Assembly: GCA_017311315.1 (NCBI GenBank)
Contig: CM029634.1
Span: forward strand, 25,151,339-25,215,338
Reading direction: 5' to 3'
Length of the DNA stretch: 64,000 bases
Origin: Dendrocalamus latiflorus
Taxonomy: Eukaryota > Streptophyta > Magnoliopsida > Poales > Poaceae
Position numbers and translations under genes: made by a program. The notes beneath the pieces were generated by a model. It did not search any database, was not told the origin of the DNA, and saw only the letters and a list, made by a program, of their open reading frames with translations. Shown piece by piece: positions 55,252 through 64,000 of the stretch. The number at the start of each line of letters is the position of its first letter. Position 1 is the first letter of the stretch.

Positions 55252-55435
55252 TATTGCAAGAGAAGTTTGAGACAAGTGTTTGAGAGAAAGATTGCTTTCA
55301 TTAATTAATTCTAAGACTGTACATTGCTTTATATAGATGATAAAAGGTGGTACAAAAAGGTGTCCTTTGGGAAAGACATCTGCACATTGGGCACTTTTCC
55401 TTTTTGACATGTAACTGGCGTAACTGGTTGTAACA
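55252..55435 (-). repeat. Bianca-like 3' LTR
   Basis: 184 bp. The polypurine tract GGTCAAGGGGGAG (minus strand) lies just inside at 55436-55448. From 55449 to 55766 is a non-coding tail with repeated 'aaaacccNNNgggaaaat' strings (55500-55640). Confidence 0.88.
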
Positions 55436-55766
55436 CTCCCCCTTGACCAATGTGTCTTCATATGATCACCTTGATTCATCATCTTGATAAAAACTCCTCC
55501 AAAACCCTGTAGGGAAAATATGAGGAGAACCGATAGTATAGATATGCTATGAAAAACTCCTTTAAAACCCAGTGGGAAAATTTAAGGAGAAAAATGATAT
55601 GGCATATATTTGATTATATCTCCTAAAACCCCTGAGGGAAAATAAAGACATAATATATTTATAATTACGTTGTCATATTGCCTCATTAAAAACCTTTAAT
55701 GAGAAACCTTAGAGGGAAAACTCATAAAGGGAAAAGAGTACAATATTGTATTGAACGGATTAAGTC

Positions 55767-58700
55767 TTAGGAGATTTCTCCCCCTGACATCTGCAAATCA
55801 CGTAGTCTTCGCATACCAATTCCATGAACACATTTTTGGAATGTGAAAGTTGGTAATGACTTGGTGAATAAGTCTGCAAGATTATCACAAGACTTAGTTT
55901 GCAGAATATTTATTTCCCCACTCTCTTGCAATTCATGTGGGTAAAATAGTTTGGGTGCAATATGTTTTGTGATATTGCTCTTTATGTAACCCGTTTGCAT
56001 TTGAACAACGCAAGCAGCATTATCTTCGTAGATAATGGTAGGTGATGCAATAGCACCTATACCACATGATTGTTGTATGTGGTTAATCATTCTGCGAAGC
56101 CATACACATTCACGTGATGCTTCATATAATGCAATTATTTCAGAATGATTAGTAGATGTAGCCACTAGGGTCTGTTTTGAAGACTTCCAAGAGATGGTTG
56201 TTCCATCGTGTAAAAATACAAAGCATGTTTGAGATCTGGCATTATGGGGATCTGATAAATAGCCAGCATCTGTATATCCTATTAAATCCACATTTTTATT
56301 CTTCTGGAAGAATAGACCGAGATCTTTAGTGCCTTGAAGATATCTAAGGATATTCTTTACTCCTACCCAATGTCTTTTGATTGGAGCAGCGCTATGTCTA
56401 GCAAGTAGATTTACCGCAAATGCAATATCCGGCCGGGTGCAATTTGCAAGGTACATAAGCGCTCCGATGGCACTGAGATATGGAACCTCGGGTCCCAATA
56501 GCTCTTCATTGTCATCTTGGGGTCTAAATGGATCTTTGTCCCTGTCTAAAGATCGAACAACCATGGGGGTTTTCGATGGATATGATTTGTCCATATTGAA
56601 TTTCTCCAATATTTTCTGGACATAGGCTGATTGATGCACTAGGATGCCTGAATGAAGGTGCTCAAGTTGTATACCTAAGCAAAATTTGGTTTTACCCAAA
56701 TCCTTCATTTCAAATTCCGTCATAAGATGATTACGTGCTTCATCTATATCTTGTGTGTTACCAATGATATTAAGATCATCAACATATACAGATATAATAC
56801 AAAATCCTGTTGAGGATCTTTTGATGAACACACATGGGCAATCATCATTGTTGGAGTATCCCTTTTTGGTTAGGAACTCACTTAGTCGGTTGTACCACAT
56901 TCTACCCGACTGTTTCAAGCCGTATAAAGACTTGTTCAATTTTACACAATACATATTGCGATTTGCGTTCGGATTCGGAATTGAAATTCCATCGGGAACT
57001 TTCATATATATTTCCGAATCAAGTGACCCATAAAGATATGCAGTCACTACATCCATCAACTGAAAAGATAGATGATTTTTAACTGCCAATGAGATTAAGT
57101 ATCGGAATGTTATTCCACTCATTACTGGAGAATAAGTTTCATTGAAATCAATGCCGGGTCTCTGCGTGAACCCTTGTGCTATAAGCCTTGCTTTGTATCT
57201 CACCACCTCATTGTTTTCATTCCATTTGCGAACGAAAACCCATTTGAAACCGACAGGGAATACTTTGAGAGGTGTATGTATCACATTGGTGAATACATTT
57301 CTTTTCTTGAGCGAGGCTAAGTCCGCTTGAATTGCATCCTTCCATTGATTCCAGTCCGAGCGCTGTTTGCACTCTGCCATGGTCTTGGGATCTGGATCAT
57401 TTTGAAGGTTATTTGCAATTGTTGTGGAGAAATAAATGTCGACAATTGTAGTCTTACGATCGTATGATTCTCTAGAATCAGTATAGTTAGTGGAAATTTC
57501 TTGGACCCCTGATGACTCAATGTTATTTCCCAAAACATTTGAGTTGGGGTATTCCGATGTCCCAGGATCAGTATTTGAGTGCACTGTTGATCTGGGTTCA
57601 AGGATCCGTTGTTGTCTATCAACTTGAGGTTGATCTGCATTTACATTCTTTTGTTTCCTTTGTCGCCTGTTAGAAGCTGTATCCGCCATTTGTACCGTAC
57701 TTCTCCCCCTCTTATTTTGAACTGGGAGTTGAGTGGTATTTTGCGGTACCTCCACTCTTTCAGGTACATTTCTGGCAGGATTATAGGATTTTGTGACACC
57801 CTTATAATCAGTAAATGCATCTGGCAGATTATTTGCAATGTTTTGCAAATGAATGATTTTCTGAACTTGAAGTTCAGTCTCTCTGGTACGTGGATCTGAG
57901 GCAGGAATGCCTTGTACATTCCAATTAATTTCCTGGCATTCTGTTTGGTACTTGTTGTCTCCCCCTAATGCCGGGAAATGTTCCTCATTGAATATGCAAT
58001 CAGCGTACCGGGCCGTAAACAGGTCCCCTGTAATGGGCTCGAGGTATTTTATAATTGACGGAGATTTATACCCAACATAGATCCCAAGTTTTCTGTGCGG
58101 TCCCATTGAGGTACGCTGCGGTGGTGAGATCGGTACATATGTAGCGCAACCGAACTTTCGCAGATGGGAAATATCTGGTGGATTTCCACGTACTAATTGT
58201 AGCGGGGAAGTGCAATGATAAGCAGTTGGACGCAATTGGATTAAGTCAGCAGCGTGTAAAACTGCATGACCCCAACATGACGTTGGTAAGTTACAATTCT
58301 GTAGTAATGGTCTTGCAATGAGTTTGATTCTCTTGATAAGAGATTCTGCTAAACTATTTTGTGTATGGACATATGGAACAGAGTGTTGAACTTGTATCCC
58401 AAGAGCCATACAATAGTCATTGAAGGCATGGGATGAAAATTCAGCAGCATTGTCCATTCGAATTGATTGAATTCGATATTCAGGATAATGTGCTCGTAAT
58501 TGGATAATTTGACCAATTAACTTAGCAAATGCATGGTTTCGTGTGGATAAAAGACACACATGTGACCATCTAGTAGATGCGTCAATGAGAACCATGAAAT
58601 ATCTGAACGGTCCACACAATGGTTGTATAGGACCACATATATCTCCTTGAATGCGTTCAAGAAATTTAAGTGGTTCAGCTCTGATTTTAAGATAAGAGGG

Positions 58701-59285
58701 TCTTAAAATCAATTTTCCGGTGGCACAGGAAGTGCACATAAAATCTGAGGATTCCGGAAATTTTGTTTTGTGGTATGTATGACCAATTGAATTGCTAATA
58801 ATTTTCTTCATCATTCCAATGCCTGGGTGGCCAAGGCGATCATGCCATGTTTGGAATGTGTTAGTGTTTTGAAAAATTACTTTGTACGCAATATGTTGAA
58901 CGGGTTTGATGTATGTATAGTACAATCCGGAGTTTAAAGATGGAATTTTTTCTAGTACTTGTTTGCCATATCCGTTGTGTTTGGTTAAGAGGAGATATTC
59001 CTCTTTATTGTCATTTCGGGTTTCAACATGGAAACCATTCTGATGGATATCTCTATAACTAAGTAGGGTACGTGTTGAATCGGGATACAAGAGTGCATCC
59101 TCAATTTCTAATTGTGTACCCATAGGGAGAGTGATAGAGGCGCGAACAGAGCCTACTATCGTTGCATCGCGTCCAGCGATGGTTAAAACATTTCCTTTCC
59201 TCCTAGTAAGAGTTAGGAAATATTTTATGTCCCTAAGTATAGAGTTTGTGGTACCACTATCCACAAGGCATAATTCCTCCTCCAT
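55767..59285 (-). CDS. Bianca-like Copia Pol, 1172 aa
   Basis: Protease, integrase, RT and RNase H in one open frame separate from gag. The frame starts MEEELCLVDSGTTNSIL, with a protease active site of DSG type near residue 9. Next come the integrase finger (WHDRLGHPGIGMM, CTSCATGK), a core with IQGDICGPI, RMDNAAEFSS and SLAESLIKR, RT with FQLMDVVTAYLYG and YVDDLNIIGN, and RNase H with VATSTNHSEIIALYEA and ADLFTKSLPT near the end. About 220 AT-rich bases separate it from gag. A tttgtgtatatag acceptor-like sequence precedes the first Met by about 20 bases, so pol may be made from a spliced RNA (inference). Confidence 0.88.
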   Translation of the reverse strand: MEEELCLVDSGTTNSILRDIKYFLTLTRRKGNVLTIAGRDATIVGSVRASITLPMGTQLEIEDALLYPDSTRTLLSYRDIHQNGFHVETRNDNKEEYLLLTKHNGYGKQVLEKIPSLNSGLYYTYIKPVQHIAYKVIFQNTNTFQTWHDRLGHPGIGMMKKIISNSIGHTYHKTKFPESSDFMCTSCATGKLILRPSYLKIRAEPLKFLERIQGDICGPIQPLCGPFRYFMVLIDASTRWSHVCLLSTRNHAFAKLIGQIIQLRAHYPEYRIQSIRMDNAAEFSSHAFNDYCMALGIQVQHSVPYVHTQNSLAESLIKRIKLIARPLLQNCNLPTSCWGHAVLHAADLIQLRPTAYHCTSPLQLVRGNPPDISHLRKFGCATYVPISPPQRTSMGPHRKLGIYVGYKSPSIIKYLEPITGDLFTARYADCIFNEEHFPALGGDNKYQTECQEINWNVQGIPASDPRTRETELQVQKIIHLQNIANNLPDAFTDYKGVTKSYNPARNVPERVEVPQNTTQLPVQNKRGRSTVQMADTASNRRQRKQKNVNADQPQVDRQQRILEPRSTVHSNTDPGTSEYPNSNVLGNNIESSGVQEISTNYTDSRESYDRKTTIVDIYFSTTIANNLQNDPDPKTMAECKQRSDWNQWKDAIQADLASLKKRNVFTNVIHTPLKVFPVGFKWVFVRKWNENNEVVRYKARLIAQGFTQRPGIDFNETYSPVMSGITFRYLISLAVKNHLSFQLMDVVTAYLYGSLDSEIYMKVPDGISIPNPNANRNMYCVKLNKSLYGLKQSGRMWYNRLSEFLTKKGYSNNDDCPCVFIKRSSTGFCIISVYVDDLNIIGNTQDIDEARNHLMTEFEMKDLGKTKFCLGIQLEHLHSGILVHQSAYVQKILEKFNMDKSYPSKTPMVVRSLDRDKDPFRPQDDNEELLGPEVPYLSAIGALMYLANCTRPDIAFAVNLLARHSAAPIKRHWVGVKNILRYLQGTKDLGLFFQKNKNVDLIGYTDAGYLSDPHNARSQTCFVFLHDGTTISWKSSKQTLVATSTNHSEIIALYEASRECVWLRRMINHIQQSCGIGAIASPTIIYEDNAACVVQMQTGYIKSNITKHIAPKLFYPHELQESGEINILQTKSCDNLADLFTKSLPTFTFQKCVHGIGMRRLRDLQMSGGEIS

Positions 59286-59509
59286 TGGATCGACTCCAAA
59301 AATCTATATACACAAAGAAGAATTTAATGAAATTCTTGTAGTAGCATATATAGAATACATACAAACTTTATTTTACAATACCAAATATGTTCGATATATG
59401 ATTGTAGCGTACAAGCTTACAATATAGATGACAACATTATTTATATTACAACACTATAGTACTTATTAGCTATGGAACGAGGAGTCTAATTGAGATCTCC
59501 AAACATGTC

Positions 59510-60516
59510 TTAAGAATGAAATTCTTCAAGTGTGTCCTCGGTGCACATGAGATCATCCTTCTTTGTAGAAGCACATGTGTCTTTGAGTTCTTGAAAGAAC
59601 TGTTGAGAGCATCCGGCTTCTTCATTGTTGGATGTGAGATTGAAGTGTGCTTCAAATCTCTTCTCTTGAGCATTCTTGCCATGAGCCAAAGACTTGAGGT
59701 AGAGGTTCACAAGATGCTTCGGGGTGCGGTATTTCTTGGTAGGATGGTTGTAGCAACCACATTTTGACAAATTTCAGTTTTGTCAACTCGCTTACCAGAA
59801 TTGCCTTTACCTTTCTTGAATCCACTTGGTTTTTGCTTCTTGTTGCGTTTGTTTTTACCTTTAAAGTTCTTTGAGTGATTATGTGAACCACTGAACTTGT
59901 TGTTATTTTGATTAGCATGTACTTCAGGAAGTGGAGCAGCCCCAATGGAACGTTGCTGATTGTTCTTTAAAAGAAGTTCAGCATGCTTTTCTGCCTGAAG
60001 CATAATATGCATAAGATCAAAATAAGTTTGGTAATTTGCAGCACGCCATTGCTGCTGTAGGACCCTGTCAGATGGGAGCATAGTCGAGAGAGTCTTCTCT
60101 ATTTTGTCCGCATCCGTTGATTCCTTGTCACAAAAACGCAATTTGGAGCAAATTGTATGAAGGGCATGGTTATATTCTCCAACAGATTTGAAATCTTGGA
60201 GTCTAAGATGTACCCATTCATGATTAGCCTCAGGTAATATAACAGCTTTCTGCTGTTCATATCTATTTTTGAGGGCTAACCATAATGTGAGTGGATTCTC
60301 CTCATACAAATATTCAGCCTTCAAATCCGGATGTATGTGATTCCGTATGATATTCAAAACGGAATATTTCACAATATCCGGAGGAATTTGATCAGCTGGA
60401 GGATCAAATATCACCCGTTGCAACCCACATGTGGTTATGTTGATTTTGAGGTCCATAGCCCATGTAAGATAGTTGGTACCATCGAGAGCGAGATGCTCAA
60501 AATCTTTAGTAGCCAT
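59510..60516 (-). pseudogene. Bianca-like Copia Gag, frameshifted in the zinc knuckle
   Basis: ATG at 60516 opens MATKDFEHLALDGTNYLTWA. The body has the ILPEANHEWVHLRLQDFKSV and VLQQQWRAANYQTYFDLMHI blocks and a Lys/Asn-rich stretch. Near 59765 an A-run is one base short, so the frame leaves the zinc knuckle (expected Cys-x-x-Cys). The knuckle continues in another frame as KCGCYNHPTKKYRTPKHLVN, where the last zinc ligand is Tyr in place of Cys. The second frame stops at 59510. This copy of Gag is probably non-functional. Confidence 0.85.
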
Positions 60517-61139
60517 TTAAAACCTACATGAAAAGTACACCATAAATAATTAATTTACATGAGGTAAATTAATGTGTATGGTAATGTTGTAATACAATGC
60601 AAAATATGTGGAAAACAATATGAGTATTGTAATCCGAATGAATATATGGTTATATTTATAATACCGTATAAATCACAATATTGGTGGTGAACACCAATTT
60701 ATTGTATGGCATAGCGTACAAATAAATGTAGCAAAGTGCTATAAATTGTAATTTTATGGTATTTATGGTAGGTATAATATTTTGTAAAAAATTCCAAATT
60801 ATTAAGTATAATGGTACTCTCTAAATGGGAATTTTAAATTTTAAATTTGTGAAAGATAGCAAATTTAAATATGGTCGCAATGCATATTGTAAATAAATTG
60901 CAATAAAATAAACCTAAATATGTAAAAGTTATAGAAATGTGCATGCACATTTATTTGAACAATTACATAATTTTCAGATCCTGTAGGGACTGAAATACTA
61001 ATTTATAAAAGCACAGATTAACGGGAACAATTATAAACAAGTACAAGGTTTATACTGCAAATACTACAATACAAATTTATTTAAAATAAAACTTCTGCAT
61101 TTTCCATGAATTCTAGGGGGGAAAGTGCAAAAGTTCTAA
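60517..61139 (-). other. Bianca-like leader, AT-rich half
   Basis: Very AT-rich, no ORF and no clear signal. Confidence 0.6.
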
Positions 61140-62025
61140 AACTTGGGCTGGAGCCCTTTTGGCCTTTTGGCCCATGTGAGGAGGTGGAGTTATTGGGCCA
61201 AAGCCCATTTGGGGAGGCAGCCATATAAAATGAGGGAGGGGGGAATTAGGGTTTTCCCCCAAACCCTAGCCGCAGCCGCCATGGGGGCACCGCCGCCGGC
61301 CGCTGGGCTTCGGGCGCCGCCGCCGGCCATGGGCTCCGCCACCGCCGCTTCGGGCCGCCTCTTCCCCGCCTCCGGACACGCCGCCGCCGACCGCGGGCGC
61401 AGCCGGCCGCCGGCCGCGAGGGTCGCCGGCCACGGGGGTCGCCGGCCGCGGGTGGGCCGTGCTGCGCCTTGCCTCGGCCGCGCCTCCTCGGGCCTCGTCG
61501 GCCGCGCCGCACCACCGTGCGCCACCCACCCGGCCGTCTCCACCACCGTGCCGCGCCCTCCGCGCGCCACGGGTGGCCGAGCGCCTCGCCGGCCGAGCCG
61601 GGTCGGGCCGCGCCCTCCGCGCGCCACGCGTTTCCGAGCGCCTCGCCGGTCGATCCGGGTCGGGCCGCGCCCTCCGCGCGCCACGGGTGGCCGAGCGCCT
61701 CGCCATGCCGGCCGCTTCGGGCCGGGCCGACCGTGCGCCGGGCGCCGTCGCGCGCCGGCCAAGGGCTCGCCGGCTGTGGGTGTTGCGCCGGCTCTTCGGG
61801 CGCCGCCGCCACGTCGGGCCGTGCCGACCGTGCGCCGGCCGGACTGCGTACGTGCGGGTGCAAGCGGCGGAGCGGCGGCCAGTGCGCGTGCAGGCGCGGA
61901 AGGTGAGGCTACGGCCGGTGCGGGGACAGAGATTCACAGTGACCGAACAGAGATTCACATTTGTTCGTGCCGTACCTTGTGTTTTTCTTCTCTGTTTGCA
62001 CTTGTATAGATGTGTGCTGATAACG
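61140..62025. other. Bianca-like leader, GC-rich half with promoter-like motifs on the plus strand
   Basis: Plus strand shows tgggcc/gcccat motifs (61190-61210), a TATA-like ccatataaaatg (61223-61234) and ttaggg/aaaccctag telo-box motifs (61248-61268), then an ATG at 61280. The sequence is extremely GC-rich with three tandem units of about 60 bases (ccgcgccctccgcgcgccacg) at 61550-61700. It is open in several frames on both strands (a 288-codon ORF starts at 61143), all of Ala/Pro/Arg-rich composition, so I do not call a gene. Confidence 0.45.
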
Positions 62026-62209
62026 TATTGCAAGAGAAGTTTGAGACAAGTGTTTGAGAGAAAGATTGCTTTCATTAATTAATTCTGAGACTATACATTG
62101 CTTTATATAGATGATAAAATGTGGTACAAAAAGGTGTCTTTTGGGAAAGACATCTGCACATTGGGCACTTTTCCTTTTTGACATGTAACTGGTGTAACTG
62201 GTTGTAACA
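62026..62209 (-). repeat. Bianca-like 5' LTR
   Basis: 184 bp, the partner of 55252-55435. Its inner edge is followed on the minus strand by CGTTATCAGCAC (PBS region). Confidence 0.88.
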
Positions 62210-62334
62210 GAAACTTTGGATCTTAGATACCACCACATCACCACCACCACCAACAAGGCAACAATAACAAAAGCCTTCTTTGAAATCCAAGAATTCAACC
62301 CCAACACAACAAATAAAAGACCAAAAGATCTCAT

Positions 62335-62540
62335 AGCGAGATGATGAATCCGTTGAGGAAGCAAACGACGGTGGACCAGGTGCAGGGATCAACGGAGTTG
62401 ATGTCCCACCCGGCCATCACCCCCTTCTCGTCCCGCATCCGGCTCTTCACTGCCATCAGCAGTTCAGCACCACCATTGCAACACCACACACACAAGCACA
62501 CCCAAGACATGTCACCAAAACACCTCCTCGAACCAAACAC
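62335..62540 (-). pseudogene. NIK-like receptor kinase first extracellular exon
   Basis: Minus strand reads ELLMAVKSRMRDEKGVMAGW and then DINSVDPCTWSTVVCFLNG, the N-terminal cap of LRR-II receptor kinases with the Trp/Cys pair before the first LRR. It ends FIISL with codon phase matching the exon at 54770 (CT|G CAG). The donor reads atgaga where gtgaga is expected, a GT-to-AT change that should abolish splicing. Upstream sequence to 62540 is open but a credible signal peptide is not clear, so the exon start is approximate. Confidence 0.83.
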
Positions 62541-62584
62541 TAAACCATAATCGCAGCTAGGGCTCCGCCCAAACCCCAGCCACT

Positions 62585-63007
62585 TGTCAAGAGTTGAAGC
62601 TAGTCTGTTCTTAGATTGTGAAGAGGTATTTGGAGTTGACGGCTCTGATGGAAAGATGAAGAGTTATGAAGATCCTACGGACGATCTTCAAGTTGATGCT
62701 GGCGTCGACTTCTAATCAAGCCAAGCATTTGATTTCCATCTGATGGCGCCAACTAATTATCTCATTTTACTTTAAGCTAAACTGAAGCTAGTAAAGACTA
62801 TTCACCATATTTTGCTGGTAAATTGGCTGTTTACCAGAGCACTATAAAAGGCTTGTACTGATACTTTGGAGAATATACTGAAAATAAGAGAACCCTAGCC
62901 ATCATTTCTTAGCCTAGTTATAGTATTAGTTTTATTTCCTTCCTTGAATCGCAAAATAATCCCCGATTTTGTTCTTGATTTCGGACTCGTACTCTCGGGT
63001 CTTGACA
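62585..63007 (+). repeat. 5' LTR of an LTR retrotransposon leaving the window
   Basis: 423 bp bounded by TGTCAAGA and TCTTGACA, a perfect 8-bp inverted pair with TG...CA ends. A TATA candidate (cactataaaaggc) is at 62850-62862. The PBS follows directly. Confidence 0.8.
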
Positions 63008-63012
63008 AGATT

Positions 63013-63024
63013 TGGTATCAAAGC
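63013..63024 (+). other. Primer-binding site
   Basis: TGGTATCAAAGC, one base off the common TGGTATCAGAGC tRNA-Met site, a few bases inside the LTR edge. Confidence 0.75.
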
Positions 63025-63231
63025 AGCCCAATTCTTGGGTAGATAGGTGGGTCTAGGACTTGTGTTGGTGAGGGTTTGGGAGCAACTTGTTGTCTCCTAG
63101 TAAAATTCCAAAATCAAGCAAGCTAGTGAAACCTTGAAGGGAATCAGTGAGGATTTGTACAAATCTGATAAGTTGAGCTAGTGGATTGCTAACTTTGTAA
63201 AATCCCTAGTCAGATCTGCTCAAATTAGAAA

Positions 63232-64000
63232 TGGTGAGACCCGCCCCACTTACCCCAGTCAGAGAAGGTGAAGCTTCCTATGTTACCATGGCGGAGATGG
63301 AGGAAATGAAGAACATAACTGATTTGAAGAAAACTCAGGAAGAATCTCAAAAACTAGTCAAGCTTAGATGGACAAATTGGTGGGAATGATGTCTAATTTC
63401 ATGATTACGCATCCCAACATGGAGGTCTCCGATAGGCAATCAGGTTTCCAAGGTATTTTCGGTTGTTCTTCTGCACCCTCTATGGCAGTAATCAGTGAGG
63501 CCGCTGTCACAAATGTTGTTGCCCTAGGAGTTAGTCCACCGTCGATTTCTTTTGTGGGAATTTCTATGTACACCCAATAGTATTAGGTGAAAGAAATGGA
63601 AAGGAATAGAAAATCCCCTAGGTTTGCCTCATTATATGCTAAGATTAAACCACCACTGTAGTAATCTTCATAGCAGCAACTTAAATCCTAGAGTGGCACC
63701 TTATGGACCAATGCAGTGGCTACTACAGTCATCGCTCACCCTCAAAGTTCACCTTCTCTGGAGGAGTTCCTGGAGCTTGGGCAGAGTAGTGGGCAACCAT
63801 TTTACCAGGAGAACAATAGGGCTGAGGCCATACTCAAGTCACCCAAATTAAAATTCCTTGAATTTGATGGGGAGGATCCTGATGGTTGGATTGCTAAAGC
63901 TGAAAATATTTTGATGTTACTAGAACCCCTTTAGGATAGAGAACTAACTATGCTGTAACATACTTGAAAAGCAGAGCCAACTATTAGTGGAAAGGGACCA
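63232..64000 (+). pseudogene. Broken gag of a probable Ty3/gypsy element, 3' truncated by the window
   Basis: Begins near the ATG at 63232 (MVRPAPLTPVREGEASYVTM). The reading is interrupted by stops at about 63384, 63578 and 63934. The later part FLEFDGEDPDGWIAKAENIL (63860-63915) resembles the FxGxDPxGWI core of Ty3/gypsy retrotransposon-gag domains. After the stop at 63934 related sequence continues to the window edge. It is non-functional as it stands; pol lies outside. Confidence 0.68.

Larger units (their letters stand above)
55252..62209 (-). mobile_element. Copia LTR retrotransposon, Bianca-like
   Basis: Two 184-bp LTRs (55252-55435 and 62026-62209), differing at about five bases (2.7%), with perfect TSD gaaac (55247-55251 and 62210-62214). 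On the minus strand the LTR runs from TGTTACAACC to CTTGCAATA, so it ends TA and not the canonical CA. PBS region: CGTTATCAGCAC. Inside are a frameshifted gag, an open 1172-codon pol and a 1.5 kb leader with a strongly GC-rich half. The element lies in intron 1 of the receptor-kinase pseudogene, same orientation. The lineage assignment rests on Gag/Pol motifs seen by eye. Confidence 0.88.

Noticed and set aside
61143..62009. 288-codon plus-strand ORF in the Bianca leader
   Set aside because: All three frames on both strands are open in this GC-rich tandem-repeat stretch; composition is Ala/Pro/Arg only. Kept only as a leader feature.

Overview
The window is nuclear DNA of a grass, probably a panicoid (inferred from spliced plant genes, Sirevirus-type elements with palindrome-rich LTRs and an Angela-type Copia element). 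Most of the 64 kb is LTR retrotransposons inserted around and into a few host loci. Splice sites, LTR ends, target-site duplications (TSDs), primer-binding sites (PBSs) and frame breaks were read by eye; no alignment or database search was run.

Host genes: (i) the 3' four exons of a cytosolic ribosomal protein L11 (uL5) gene at 60-1724; (ii) one degenerate exon of an actin-depolymerizing factor (4888-5147, minus), abutting a Tourist-like MITE; (iii) a complete ten-exon mitochondrial aspartate aminotransferase gene (38888-42751, plus; 428 aa), the only complete, apparently working host gene here; (iv) a decayed NSP-interacting-kinase-like LRR receptor kinase (minus), scattered over 43116-62540 because two Copia elements sit in its introns.

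Elements, left to right: a hAT-type MITE (2693-2939); remains of an old Sirevirus (gag 6440-7837, 2.7 kb LTR 7897-10621, flanking remnants to 11129 and from 31284); a Ty3/gypsy Tat-lineage element (11130-31283, TSD atact) with gag-pol, a 54-bp minisatellite and an antisense gene. A younger Sirevirus sits inside its pol (16507-25874) and has been rearranged so that 0.7 kb of the gypsy integrase is duplicated inside it. Then come a Copia Ale/Retrofit-like element with identical LTRs and an intact ORF (32395-37515, TSD accgc), a second hAT MITE (37903-38156, TSD gccgaggt), a Copia Angela-like element with identical LTRs and an intact ORF (46334-54630, TSD agagg), a Copia Bianca-like element (55252-62209, TSD gaaac), and the 5' LTR and broken gag of another element leaving the window (62585-64000).

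The most unusual structures are the duplicated gypsy/Sirevirus junction with 8-bp microhomology; a Sirevirus accessory ORF in the env position without membrane segments and preceded by the same short palindromes that fill its LTR; an antisense gene in the gypsy element with its own TATA box and candidate intron; and the receptor-kinase pseudogene whose exons can be followed across two nested Copia insertions.
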